Of a stretch of 64,000 bases of DNA, positions 35,768 through 46,159 are shown piece after piece. Where the stretch lies: assembly GCA_023386955.1 (NCBI GenBank), contig JAEWIS010000018.1, forward strand, positions 18,938 to 82,937. The letters are read 5' to 3'. The position numbers were made by a program, and so were the translations under genes. Positions within the stretch are counted from its first letter, which is position 1, and each line of letters begins with the position of its first letter. Below the pieces are notes generated by a model, which saw nothing but the letters and a program-made list of their open reading frames with translations, did not search any database and was not told the DNA's origin. The stretch comes from Bacillota bacterium (GTDB taxonomy: Bacteria; Bacillota; Bacilli; Paenibacillales; NBRC-103111).

Positions 35768-35916
35768 TCTGTATCGCTCCTCTCGTACATCCTTCGATTA
35801 TAGCAAATCCGCACGAAAAAAATAATTTCGGTAAGCCGCAAACTATATTCCCTTTGGCTTTGTCTTTCCTGTGGGCCCTACTTTGTCAACATACTCCTCC
35901 GAAGGAGCATCCGCCT

Positions 35917-36117
35917 ATGTACCTCTTCGGTCAGATTCTGACCCAGGATATTCACTTTCTTCACCATATGGAGCATGAAATCCCCGTGCAAGTTTATCTG
36001 GGGGCCCAACATGCGGACATTGGTTTTGTAAGCGGTATCTCGCCGCACTTTATCCGGATCGGTCCGGTATATTACACCCGAGGCGTCTACCGTTTTGTTT
36101 CCAGACCGGGCTACTAG
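35917..36117 (+). CDS. Hypothetical 66-residue protein
   Basis: Not recognised. It stands alone on the plus strand between pth and ctc. An AAGGAG ribosome site lies 9 bases before the ATG, and the frame ends shortly before a strong bidirectional hairpin, so it looks like a complete small gene. The sequence is rich in His, Ile and Tyr (DIHFLHHMEHEIPVQVYLG), with no signal peptide or membrane segment. A beta-rich, Hfq-like size is possible but nothing specific is seen. Confidence 0.6.
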   Translation: MYLFGQILTQDIHFLHHMEHEIPVQVYLGAQHADIGFVSGISPHFIRIGPVYYTRGVYRFVSRPGY

Positions 36118-36149
36118 CAGCCAACAGACGGAGAAGCTCGGCCTAACAC

Positions 36150-36186
36150 AAAAGAGCGGACGCGTACTGCGCCCGCTCCATTTTGC
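36150..36186. terminator. Bidirectional terminator between the 66-residue gene and ctc
   Basis: GAGCGGACGC and GCGCCCGCTC form a stem around 5 nt, flanked by TTTTG on both strands. It ends ctc on the minus strand. Confidence 0.8.
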
Positions 36187-36204
36187 TTATGAGAGAACCT
36201 GGTG

Positions 36205-36837
36205 TTAGGTAACCGGCTCCGCATTTTTGGCAGCTTTGGCAGGAGCCGCATCCTTGGCGGTTGGCTCTGCCGGAGTCTCCTCCACTTCCTTCTGCGGCGC
36301 CAGAATCGTCACCACCACTTCATCCTTATGGGTTTTGAGCTCCACACCTGCCGGCATCTGCAATTCTCCGGCGGTAATGGTATCTCCCATATCCAGACGG
36401 GTCACATCCACCACAATGGAGGCGGGGATTGCGGCCGGAAGACAGCGCACCTCCACTTGGTGAAGCTGAATCTGTAGCATGCCGCCTTCCTCTTCACCCT
36501 TGGAGTCGCCAACGAAGTCCAGGGAAACCTCGGTGCGGACCAGCTCATTCATATTGATCTGGTGAAAATCAATATGTAGCAGATTGCTGTTCAACGGGTC
36601 CCGCTGCACATCCTGGATCATCACCGTCTGTTTGCCTGAAGAGCCCAGCTCCAGCTCGATAATCCCGTTGGCATGGGATCGCAAAAGCGAAGACAGTTCC
36701 CGGTTATCTACTGTAACCAGGACGGAGCCGATTGTCTTGCCGTATACCACACCCGGCACACTGCCGGAGGAGCGGAGATGCTTTACTCCGGATTTAGTTA
36801 GATTGCCTCTGGTTTGAGCCTGCAATGATATCGCCAT
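36205..36837 (-). CDS. ctc: 50S ribosomal protein L25 / general stress protein Ctc
   Basis: Long form of L25 that binds 5S rRNA, 210 residues. The N-terminal L25 domain (RGNLTKSGVKHLRSSGSVPG; DVQRDPLNSNLLHIDFHQI) is followed by the TL5/CTC C-terminal beta domain and an Ala/Pro/Glu/Lys tail. It lies between prs and pth as in B. subtilis; there is no clear terminator between prs and ctc, so they may be cotranscribed. Confidence 0.95.
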   Translation of the reverse strand: MAISLQAQTRGNLTKSGVKHLRSSGSVPGVVYGKTIGSVLVTVDNRELSSLLRSHANGIIELELGSSGKQTVMIQDVQRDPLNSNLLHIDFHQINMNELVRTEVSLDFVGDSKGEEEGGMLQIQLHQVEVRCLPAAIPASIVVDVTRLDMGDTITAGELQMPAGVELKTHKDEVVVTILAPQKEVEETPAEPTAKDAAPAKAAKNAEPVT

Positions 36838-36957
36838 AATTGTTGGTAGAGCCTCCCTTAAACGGATTTCAGGTTAAGCCGCTTTTTTCCTGTGCGTCTT
36901 TCACTAGATTGCCCGTTTTGGAAGGATTCCAACCCTTGATGGACCAGATGCGTTAAA

Positions 36958-37908
36958 TTATTCCTCAAACAGCTTGCTGATAGGCAACTGCTCGTGAATC
37001 CGGATAATCGCCTCGCCGATGGTCGGCGCCACGGACAGCACCCGGATCTTCTCCGAAGGATTGGTGTGATGCAGCGGGATGGTGTTGGTCACCACCAATT
37101 CCTTCAACGGGGAATTGGCAATACGCTCCATGGCCGGTCCTGACAATACCGGGTGGGTGGAGCAGGCATATACGTCCGTCGCGCCGTATTCCATCAAGGC
37201 GTTGGCGGCCAAAACCATGGTGCCGGCGGTATCGATGATATCGTCCACCAGGATGGCGGTACGGCCCTTGATGTCGCCGATGATATTCATCACTTCGGAG
37301 ACATTCGGCTCCGGACGGCGTTTGTCGATAATGGCCAGAGGCGCAGACAAATAATCCGCCAATCTGCGGGCGCGCACAACGCCGCCATGGTCGGGGGAAA
37401 CAACGGTAATATTGGGGAGAGCCTTGTTGCGGAAATACTTGCCGAGGATCGGGTTGCCCAATAGATGATCCACAGGAATATCGAAGAAGCCCTGAATTTG
37501 TGTCGCATGCAGATCCATGCTGATTACCCGGTCCGCACCGGCGGTTTCGATCATCTTCGCCACCAGCTTGGCGGTGATGGGGTCGCGGGAACGGGCTTTC
37601 CGGTCCTGCCGCGCGTAGCCGTAGTACGGAATCACCACGTTGATGCTGTTGGCGGAGGCGCGGCGCAAGGCGTCCACCATAACCAGCAGCTCCATCAGGT
37701 TATCATTGACGGGCAGACAGGTGGACTGGATAACAAATACATCGCAGCCCCGCACACTTTCATTCAGCTTGATGCGCACTTCACCATCAGCGAATTGCAG
37801 CGCTTCAGAATCGCCCAAGGATACCCCGATGTAGGAGGCAATTTCCTCCGCCAGCTTGGGATTGGAGTTACAGGTAAAAATCTTCAACTTCGGATCTAAG
37901 TATGACAC
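36958..37908 (-). CDS. prs: Ribose-phosphate pyrophosphokinase
   Basis: Makes PRPP from ribose-5-phosphate and ATP for purine, pyrimidine, His and Trp synthesis. The 316 residues are full length, with the ATP/flexible-loop region [18 protein letters not shown] and the PRPP-binding loop [11 protein letters not shown]. It supplies the substrate sensed by PurR, encoded nearby. The 5' region contains an unusual tandem hairpin repeat. Confidence 0.97.
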   Translation of the reverse strand: MSYLDPKLKIFTCNSNPKLAEEIASYIGVSLGDSEALQFADGEVRIKLNESVRGCDVFVIQSTCLPVNDNLMELLVMVDALRRASANSINVVIPYYGYARQDRKARSRDPITAKLVAKMIETAGADRVISMDLHATQIQGFFDIPVDHLLGNPILGKYFRNKALPNITVVSPDHGGVVRARRLADYLSAPLAIIDKRRPEPNVSEVMNIIGDIKGRTAILVDDIIDTAGTMVLAANALMEYGATDVYACSTHPVLSGPAMERIANSPLKELVVTNTIPLHHTNPSEKIRVLSVAPTIGEAIIRIHEQLPISKLFEE

Positions 37909-37924
37909 AAACAGTTCCTCCTAA

Positions 37925-38086
37925 GAGTTTTTGCTGGGGCAAAAACTGGCATCGTAAGCTTTAGCTGGGCTTCCCTTTAGGGAAGCCGGCTTCGTAAGCG
38001 TAATCTTGAGTTTTTGCTGGGGCAAAAACTGGCATCGTAAGCTTTAGCTGGGCTTCCCTTTAGGGAAGCCGGCTTCCTAAGCGTAA
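37925..38086. repeat. 83-bp direct tandem repeat with two hairpins per unit
   Basis: Units begin at 37925 and 38008 and are identical over about 79 bases except for one base (CGTAAG against CCTAAG). Each contains a perfect 9-bp hairpin AGTTTTTGC-TGGG-GCAAAAACT and a perfect 8-bp hairpin GGCTTCCC-TTTA-GGGAAGCC. The array lies 16 bp upstream of prs. Confidence 0.95.
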
Positions 38087-38130
38087 CTACCACTACAACA
38101 GGACCAAACCGATGTTCCCAAAAAAGAACG

Positions 38131-38312
38131 AACTGCAAAAGTGCAGGTAATCGAAGCAGATTGTCTGACCAGCCGGGGTTCAACTGCAAAAGTGCAGTTA
38201 TTCTCCCCACAACCTGCCGTTTCCGGGAAAATAGCCCCCATTAACTGCATTTTTGCAGTTACAGCCCATAAAAAGAACTCCTTTGGGACAAATTAACTGC
38301 ACATTTGCATTA
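38131..38312. repeat. Four palindromic TGCA-armed repeats in the glmU-prs gap
   Basis: Copies at 38131-38149, 38182-38200, 38243-38261 and 38295-38312 share AACTGCA-NNNNN-TGCAGTTA, with the outer copies slightly decayed. Start-to-start distances are 51, 61 and 52 bp. The rest of this 547-bp gap (38313-38455) holds no gene; it has a TATAAT-like stretch near 38365. Confidence 0.85.
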
Positions 38313-38455
38313 TAGCCTCTCCGATTCCGGCAAGGCCACAGGATAATATTGCTACTGAGCTATTATAATGGGAATACATCCTGTATTTGATCCAAATTCC
38401 AACTCATTCTGCTCCCTATAATACTCATCCGATGCGGCGCACGACCGGCAAAGGC

Positions 38456-39847
38456 CTACTTCTTTTCCTTCTTGGCCTTGAACTTGTTGCGCAGCTTTTC
38501 GGCATAACCTTCCTTATTCACCTGGCGCACCCGGGCGATAGCCAGATCATTGTCGGGCACCTCATGGGTAATGGTGGAGCCCGCAACCACAAACGCACCG
38601 TCCCCAACCCGCACCGGCGCAATCAAATTCACATTGCTGCCAATAAAGGCATTGCTGCCGATTTCCGTACGGGATTTGTTGAAGCCGTCGTAGTTGGCTG
38701 TAATGACACCACACCCGATATTGGTATGGCTGCCCACAGTGGCATCGCCGACATAGCTCAGATGAGGCACCTTGCTGCCTTCCCCGATAACGGCGTTCTT
38801 AATTTCTACAAAGTCCCCAACCTTCACACCATCCGCCAGATCCGCACCCGGACGCAGATACGCAAAGGGTCCGATATTCACATCATTGCCTGTTTTGGCT
38901 TCCAGCAGTACGGATTGTTTGATGTGCACACCGTTGCCCACCACGGAATCGGTCATTTCCACATTGGGCCCGATGACGCAGTCCTCACCGATGACGGTTT
39001 TGCCCTTCAGCACACAGCCGGGGAGCAGCACCGTATCCGCACCGATAGACACACCCTTCTCCACATACGTATGGGACTGGTCCGTAACCGTCACACCGTC
39101 GAGCATCAGACGGCGGACAAGGCGCTCCCGCATCAGCCGCTCCGCTTCCGACAACGCCACCCGGTCATTTACTCCGATGGCTTCAGCCGGATCCGTTGTC
39201 TGCCAAGCCGCTACCTTATGTCCGTCCTCCTGCAGAATCCGGATCACATCCGTGAGATAATACTCATTTTGCGCATTGTTGTTGGTCACCCTGCCCAATG
39301 CCGCAAACAGCTTCTGGTTGTCGAAGCAGTACGTGCCGGTGTTGATCTCCTTCACCAAAGCCTGCTCCGGCGTACAATCCTTCTGCTCCACGATGCCCAT
39401 AACCTGGCCGTCACCGCTGCGGACCACCCGGCCGTATCCGGTGGGGTCTGACAGCTCCGCAGTCAGCACAGTGGCCGCAGCTCCGGACTGCCCATGCACC
39501 TCAATCATCTTGCGCAGGGTTTCCTCCATCACCAGCGGAGTATCACCGCAGACAACAACCGTGATGCCTTCCTCTTTCTCCAGCAAAGGAGCTGCCTGGA
39601 GCACAGCGTGACCGGTTCCCAGCTGCTCTTCCTGCATCACAAACTCCGCCCGGCTGCCCAAATAGGACTTGACCGTTTCGCTGCCATGGCCAACCACAAC
39701 CACATTGCGGGAAGCGCCGAGCCCTTCAACGGCATCCAGAACATGGCCGACCATCGGCTGGCCGCAAACAGGGTGAAGCACCTTGTACAGCTTCGACTTC
39801 ATCCGTTTGCCCTTACCCGCTGCCAGGACAATACTGAGTATGTTCAA
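38456..39847 (-). CDS. glmU: Bifunctional UDP-GlcNAc pyrophosphorylase / GlcN-1-P acetyltransferase
   Basis: Makes UDP-GlcNAc for peptidoglycan and wall polymers. The N-terminal uridyltransferase domain starts with the LAAGKGKRM nucleotide loop; the C-terminal half is a left-handed beta-helix acetyltransferase. The start is taken as TTG 39847: GGAG lies 9 bases upstream and it yields MNILSIVLAAG, matching the family N-terminus. The ATG at 39874 would add 9 residues without a ribosome site. Length 463, normal. Confidence 0.95.
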   Translation of the reverse strand: MNILSIVLAAGKGKRMKSKLYKVLHPVCGQPMVGHVLDAVEGLGASRNVVVVGHGSETVKSYLGSRAEFVMQEEQLGTGHAVLQAAPLLEKEEGITVVVCGDTPLVMEETLRKMIEVHGQSGAAATVLTAELSDPTGYGRVVRSGDGQVMGIVEQKDCTPEQALVKEINTGTYCFDNQKLFAALGRVTNNNAQNEYYLTDVIRILQEDGHKVAAWQTTDPAEAIGVNDRVALSEAERLMRERLVRRLMLDGVTVTDQSHTYVEKGVSIGADTVLLPGCVLKGKTVIGEDCVIGPNVEMTDSVVGNGVHIKQSVLLEAKTGNDVNIGPFAYLRPGADLADGVKVGDFVEIKNAVIGEGSKVPHLSYVGDATVGSHTNIGCGVITANYDGFNKSRTEIGSNAFIGSNVNLIAPVRVGDGAFVVAGSTITHEVPDNDLAIARVRQVNKEGYAEKLRNKFKAKKEKK

Positions 39848-39899
39848 ATTTATCATCTCCATCATAAATTCCAATATGAATATATCCTACTTTCCGGCA

Positions 39900-39926
39900 A
39901 AAGAAAAGAGAGCCCCGGAGGCTCCC
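39900..39926 (-). terminator. Terminator of spoVG
   Basis: Minus-strand GAGCC-TCCG-GGCTC stem followed by TCTTTTCTTTT, just past the spoVG stop. Confidence 0.7.
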
Positions 39927-39944
39927 ACGGAAAATGCGGTTATT

Positions 39945-40735
<791 letters not shown>

Positions 40736-40797
40736 AACAATGCTTGTCTCCTTCCGGCGGCCAGCCGGCAAGGCGGATTCATCACCCACGATGCCGT

Positions 40798-41625
40798 TTA
40801 CTGATCCGATTCAAAATAATTGCCCAAGACCACCTTCACCTGCTTGCTGCGCGAATCCACATGGGTCAGACGGGCAAGGGAGATATAATCCTCCACCAAA
40901 TGCTCTTCCACCTCATCGGAATCCACGAACACGCCAACACCCTTCACTGTCGCCCGGAACTCCGACAACAGATCCATCATACCGTGAATGGTGCCGCCTG
41001 CACGCATGAAGTCGTCGATAATCAATACCTTGGCTTCTTCCTTCAACGCCCGTCTAGAGAGAGACATGGTCTGGATCCGCTTGTTGGAGCCCGACACGTA
41101 GTTAATGCTTACGGCGGAGCCTTCCGTCACCTTGTTGTCCCGGCGCACAATCACCACCGGCAGGTTCAGGAACGTAGCCGTGGCATAAGCAAGCGGAATT
41201 CCCTTGGTTTCCACCGTCATAACCACATCGATATCCCGTCCGGCAAAAGCGGTTGCAAACATCTTGCCGATTTCATTCAGAATCATCGGACGGCCCAACA
41301 GATCGGACATATACATATATCCGCCCGGCAGAACCCGCTCCGGCTGCTCCAGCTGTCTGCATATATCCACCATGAAGATCTCCGACTGGGCCTTGGAGAC
41401 CTTCGGAATAAACTTCACACCGCCGGCGGCTCCAGCCAATGTAAGGAGATCTCCCAGCCCTTCTGATTCACACACTTCCTTGATGATGGCCAAATCCTCG
41501 CTGATGGACGACTTGGCTGAATTGTATCGCTCAGCAAAGGTTGTCAGCGGAATCAACGTATGGGGGCGAAACAGCAAGTATTGTGTCATTTCTACCAATC
41601 TTGCGCTTCGCTTTAATTTTTTCAT
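40798..41625 (-). CDS. purR: Purine operon repressor PurR
   Basis: PRPP-responsive repressor, 275 residues. An N-terminal winged helix ([13 protein letters not shown]...[13 protein letters not shown]) is fused to a phosphoribosyltransferase-fold domain with the PRPP loop [13 protein letters not shown]. It represses purine synthesis genes by binding paired PurBoxes. A PurBox pair over its own promoter suggests autoregulation. Confidence 0.96.
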   Translation of the reverse strand: MKKLKRSARLVEMTQYLLFRPHTLIPLTTFAERYNSAKSSISEDLAIIKEVCESEGLGDLLTLAGAAGGVKFIPKVSKAQSEIFMVDICRQLEQPERVLPGGYMYMSDLLGRPMILNEIGKMFATAFAGRDIDVVMTVETKGIPLAYATATFLNLPVVIVRRDNKVTEGSAVSINYVSGSNKRIQTMSLSRRALKEEAKVLIIDDFMRAGGTIHGMMDLLSEFRATVKGVGVFVDSDEVEEHLVEDYISLARLTHVDSRSKQVKVVLGNYFESDQ

Positions 41626-41660
41626 GCATGCACCCCCGATTGCGGATCATATCCACACTC

Positions 41661-41705
41661 AAATCCGAATATTATAATGAGAATATATCATTTATGTCCG
41701 TATTT
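41661..41705 (-). promoter_or_regulatory. purR promoter with paired PurBoxes
   Basis: The plus strand AAATCCGAATATT (41661-41673) fits the PurBox AWWWCCGAACWWT at 12 of 13 positions; an inverted, weaker box (10 of 13) lies at 41693-41705. On the minus strand a CGGACA -35 (41695-41700) and TATAAT -10 (41671-41676), 18 bp apart, are overlapped by these boxes. The gap between boxes is 19 bp, slightly more than the usual 16-17. Confidence 0.65.
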
Positions 41706-41764
41706 ATTCAAGTTCCCAATGAAATTGTTTCTTACATGCAGCTAACATCCTTCTGCATTTCGGA

Positions 41765-42637
41765 TTAGGGGGCGGCATGCTCCCCGGTCAGCATCCTCAC
41801 CGCATAGACTTCCTTGCAGAAGCCGCGAAGCCCGTTGTAGATCCGCTGTGCCTTTTTTTCCTTGGAGCAAAGGGCAAAAACCGTAGGACCGCTCCCGGAC
41901 ATCAGCACTCCATCCGCACCCAGGCGCTCCATGCAGTTCTTCAGCTGCCGGACCTCCGGATACAAGGATAATGTAACCTCTTCCAAAACATTGCCCAACC
42001 CGGCGCACAGGCTGTGGTAATCCTTGCTCCGGATGGCCTCCGCCACAGCAGCCGTGTCCGGATGCTTCGCAATCCGGGAAGAGTTCAGCTTGCCGTACAC
42101 ATCTGCGGTAGACACATTGATGGGGGGCTTGGCCAGCACCACCCAGCATTGGGGCGGGGAATCGATAAACTCCAGCTTTTCGCCGCGGCCGCGGGCAATG
42201 GCGGTGCCGCCGGTTACACAGAACGGCACATCTGACCCCAGCTCGGCTCCCAACGTACGAAGCTCCCCATCGGTGATGCCCAGCCGCCACAGGCGGTTCA
42301 GCCCCCGAAGCGTAGCTGCTGCATCGCTGCTTCCTCCGGCAAGGCCGGCTGCCACCGGGATTTTTTTATCCAAATGAATATAGACCCCTTGTTTCACATC
42401 ATAACGGTCCTTAATCAATCTGGCCGCTTGAAAAGCCAGATTCTTCTCATCCAGCGGAATATACCCCGCCTGGCTGGAGATAATGATGGCATCCCGGTCC
42501 AGCTCTTTCATTTCGATCCGGTCCGCCAGGTCCACCATGGTCATAATCATTTCTACTTCATGATAACCGTCCGGCCGCTTATGCAGCACGTCCAGGGTAA
42601 GATTGATTTTGGCTGAAGCTTTTTCCATCACTCGCAC
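41765..42637 (-). CDS. ispE: 4-diphosphocytidyl-2-C-methyl-D-erythritol kinase
   Basis: GHMP kinase of the MEP isoprenoid pathway, 290 residues. ATP loop [15 protein letters not shown]-terminal AKINLTLDV, and a [11 protein letters not shown]-terminal motif are present. The start is GTG 42637: it yields [12 protein letters not shown], matching the B. subtilis protein, and AGGTG is 7 bases upstream. It sits between sspF and purR as in B. subtilis. Confidence 0.95.
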   Translation of the reverse strand: MRVMEKASAKINLTLDVLHKRPDGYHEVEMIMTMVDLADRIEMKELDRDAIIISSQAGYIPLDEKNLAFQAARLIKDRYDVKQGVYIHLDKKIPVAAGLAGGSSDAAATLRGLNRLWRLGITDGELRTLGAELGSDVPFCVTGGTAIARGRGEKLEFIDSPPQCWVVLAKPPINVSTADVYGKLNSSRIAKHPDTAAVAEAIRSKDYHSLCAGLGNVLEEVTLSLYPEVRQLKNCMERLGADGVLMSGSGPTVFALCSKEKKAQRIYNGLRGFCKEVYAVRMLTGEHAAP

Positions 42638-42734
42638 AAGGCTGCACCTACTTTCAATAACGGCCTGATCCAACTTTACATATTATAGCAAACCCCGTTG
42701 GGAAAAGCATCTGGCGTTCATCGGGCGGGTTTCA

Positions 42735-42767
42735 AATAAAGCCGAGGCGTATAAAACGCCCCGGCTT
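42735..42767 (-). terminator. Terminator of sspF
   Basis: Minus-strand AAGCCGGGGCG and CGCCTCGGCTT pair around an AT-rich loop, followed by TATTTG, 27 bp past the stop. Confidence 0.65.
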
Positions 42768-42793
42768 GTATGGCTGCTCTATTCGGTTCGCGA

Positions 42794-42994
42794 TTATCTT
42801 CCCGGTGGCTGGCCCTGTCCTTGTGCCTTGGCTGCCTGCTCGGCCATCTGGATGGCCCGCTTCACCATATTTCCCGCATCCTTGGTGGTGATGCCGCCCC
42901 AGCCTTCCCGCTGGACAGTATTGTAAAAGCCCAAATCCTTCGCCAACTCGTACTTCAGCTGCTCCGACATAACCCCGCGGCGCCTTCTGCCCAT
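42794..42994 (-). CDS. sspF: Small acid-soluble spore protein, alpha/beta type (SspF)
   Basis: Binds and protects spore DNA. The 66 residues carry [15 protein letters not shown] and [16 protein letters not shown], the family motifs. AAGGAGGG precedes the ATG. Location between veg and ispE is as in B. subtilis. A forespore sigma-G promoter is expected; only a weak -10 (CATCCTA) was found. Confidence 0.93.
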   Translation of the reverse strand: MGRRRRGVMSEQLKYELAKDLGFYNTVQREGWGGITTKDAGNMVKRAIQMAEQAAKAQGQGQPPGR

Positions 42995-43084
42995 TTCACA
43001 ATCCCTCCTTGGGTTTCATTCGTCTTTACCGGTAGGATGCGCAGACAGAGCCGGTTTTAGCCGCAGGTATTTGATGTTTATGAA

Positions 43085-43118
43085 ACAAAAAAAGAAACTC
43101 CGGCAAAAATCACCGGAG
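43085..43118 (-). terminator. Terminator of veg
   Basis: Minus-strand CTCCGG / CCGGAG stem with a 9-nt loop, followed by TTTCTTTTTTT. Confidence 0.8.
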
Positions 43119-43139
43119 GCTTGCGGCGGTCTCGCAGGG

Positions 43140-43415
43140 TTACCCCTGAATGTATGTAACCCGCATCTGGCCATCCTCATTGCAGACAGTCACTTCCACT
43201 GTCTCTGTCAGAATGTCCGCGTAGCTGTAGGAAACTCGTTTGAAGCTTTGCTGGTCCTGGTCCAGCTTGACAATAAATACAGAAGGGTAGGTTTCTTCAA
43301 GCACACCTGAACGTTCAATGGTTTTCCTCCGGCCGCCGTTGGCGCGGAGAGTAATCTTCTGTCCCACATGTGTTTCCATGGTACGTTTGATCTCCAAAAG
43401 CGCATTTTTAGCCAT
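43140..43415 (-). CDS. veg: Veg protein
   Basis: Conserved 91-residue protein; in B. subtilis it stimulates biofilm genes and is very highly expressed. The start [18 protein letters not shown] and the [17 protein letters not shown] core match the family. AAAGAGGTGG precedes the ATG by 9 bases. Two consensus promoters drive it. Confidence 0.94.
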   Translation of the reverse strand: MAKNALLEIKRTMETHVGQKITLRANGGRRKTIERSGVLEETYPSVFIVKLDQDQQSFKRVSYSYADILTETVEVTVCNEDGQMRVTYIQG

Positions 43416-43441
43416 GGACTACTACCACCTCTTTCTACCCC

Positions 43442-43512
43442 ATTATACCTCAGATTGTCCATCTTGTCAAATGAAGCCAAATATTATACCAGTGAAGAAA
43501 ACCAGTTGTCAA
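43442..43512 (-). promoter_or_regulatory. Twin consensus sigma-A promoters of veg
   Basis: Proximal promoter: TTGACA (43465-43470), 17 bp, TATAAT (43442-43447). Distal promoter: TTGACA (43507-43512), 18 bp, TATAAT (43483-43488). All four hexamers are perfect. B. subtilis veg also has strong tandem promoters. Confidence 0.9.
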
Positions 43513-43580
43513 TGGTAATCCCCATAACCCGTTTTTAATATGTCCTGAACCCGTTTCCTTTATCCGTCTTTTCCAAAAAA

Positions 43581-43614
43581 AGAAAAACCGCCCTCCTGGT
43601 GACCAGGCGGACGG
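43581..43614 (-). terminator. Terminator of yabG
   Basis: Minus-strand CCGCCTGG-TC-ACCAGG-GGGCGG stem-loop followed by TTTTTC, directly past the yabG stop. Confidence 0.75.
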
Positions 43615-43624
43615 CATCGGACGT

Positions 43625-44482
43625 TCAGTATGTTTTAAAGCCCGGAATTCCCAGGCGGTAGCTGCCGCGGGTATCGATTCCTCCAAGCCCCTCCAAACCG
43701 CTCATGGTATGCTGGAGGATATCCGCCATCTGGACGGTATCCTTGATGGGGGTAAACGCCACCTTGGCAGCGATGTACAACGGATCCAATGCATGGATCA
43801 GCACCCGCCCCGGAGAGCTGGCATAATTGGCTCCGGCCTGCAGCAGTGCTTCAAAATGGGATTGGCAGGCTCCCGCAATAATAACCAGGGCATCCCGGTT
43901 GCGCTCATACTTCCGGGCCGTGCGGACCGCATTTACGAAGTTCTGGGAGTTTTTATAGCTGGACAGACTCTGCGTATCTTCATCCTTCACATCCTTGAGA
44001 ATCCCGTCATGCCCGGTAATCACCACGATATCCGGATGCACCTGGGGCAGGAGCCGGGTCAAAACCTCCGCCATGTTCTGCTCCGGCACATAGATGCCTT
44101 CCGCCGGCACACGAAGATCCCCGTAGAGCCCCATGCTTTTGCGCAGATAATTGGGATCCCCATCCAAGTGGAGCACCTTGCCCGGCACCTCGAAATGCCC
44201 GGAGGACTGGCGGCCGCTTCTTGCGGCGGGAGCCGCCTGCTTGACCGGCTGGGGCAGGCTTTTCGTCATCACGCTGCGCATTTCGGTGCATCGCTGCTGC
44301 ATATCCTCCTCATGGCGGGCGATGCGGTTCTCGGGCGCAGGACTCAAGTCCGCGACGGACGCATCCGCCAGAAGCCGCACATCTACCCCCCGGAGCAGCG
44401 CAGTCTGATATGAAAAATCTTGAATTTTAAAAATGACGTCACCGCCATAGGATTTCCGTACCACCAGATCGCCTTGCTTCAT
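43625..44482 (-). CDS. yabG: Sporulation-specific protease YabG
   Basis: Mother-cell cysteine-type protease that trims coat proteins during spore maturation. The 285 residues include HPDIVVITGHDGILKD, IIAGACQSHFEALLQAGANYASSP and the SPGRVLIHALDPLYIAAKVA block. The ATG at 44482 follows GAGGAGGGG; the frame is open further upstream but without family similarity. A sigma-K-like promoter is just upstream. Confidence 0.93.
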   Translation of the reverse strand: MKQGDLVVRKSYGGDVIFKIQDFSYQTALLRGVDVRLLADASVADLSPAPENRIARHEEDMQQRCTEMRSVMTKSLPQPVKQAAPAARSGRQSSGHFEVPGKVLHLDGDPNYLRKSMGLYGDLRVPAEGIYVPEQNMAEVLTRLLPQVHPDIVVITGHDGILKDVKDEDTQSLSSYKNSQNFVNAVRTARKYERNRDALVIIAGACQSHFEALLQAGANYASSPGRVLIHALDPLYIAAKVAFTPIKDTVQMADILQHTMSGLEGLGGIDTRGSYRLGIPGFKTY

Positions 44483-44506
44483 TGCGCCTATCCCCTCCTC
44501 ACGATG

Positions 44507-44534
44507 TATCGTATGGCAGGACTGGGCGTTTGGT
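44507..44534 (-). promoter_or_regulatory. Predicted sigma-K promoter of yabG
   Basis: Minus-strand ACC (44532-44534), 16 bp, then CATACGATA (44507-44515), a full match to the sigma-K -10 consensus CATANNNTA. B. subtilis yabG is a sigma-K gene. Confidence 0.6.
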
Positions 44535-44557
44535 GCGGTGCAAATCAGGAATTCAAG

Positions 44558-44593
44558 CAAAAACTCCCCCGCCGGGTGCCGGCAAGGGGAGTA
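44558..44593 (-). terminator. Terminator of rsmA
   Basis: Minus-strand ACTCCCC-TT-GCCGG / CCGGC-G-GGGGAGT stem followed by TTTTTG. Confidence 0.85.
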
Positions 44594-44600
44594 AATGCGC

Positions 44601-46042
<1,442 letters not shown>

Positions 46043-46085
46043 AGACGCAACTTTTCCCTTCGCCGCTTCGTCTTAATAAACAGGA

Positions 46086-46112
46086 AGAGAAGAGGCCGGC
46101 AGCCTCTTCTCG
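46086..46112 (-). terminator. Hairpin after yabE, probable weak terminator
   Basis: GAAGAGGC and GCCTCTTC form an 8-bp stem with a 5-nt loop; on the minus strand the following bases are only mildly T-rich (TCTCTTCCTG). Confidence 0.5.
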
Positions 46113-46159
46113 AAAGGTATCCACTTGGAACAAGCCCTAGCCGGACAGATCCAAACCCG

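Noticed and set aside
37925..38312. CRISPR-like array in the glmU-prs gap
   Set aside because: The repeats are two tandem 83-bp copies and four short palindromes without unique spacers of constant length, and no cas genes are nearby.
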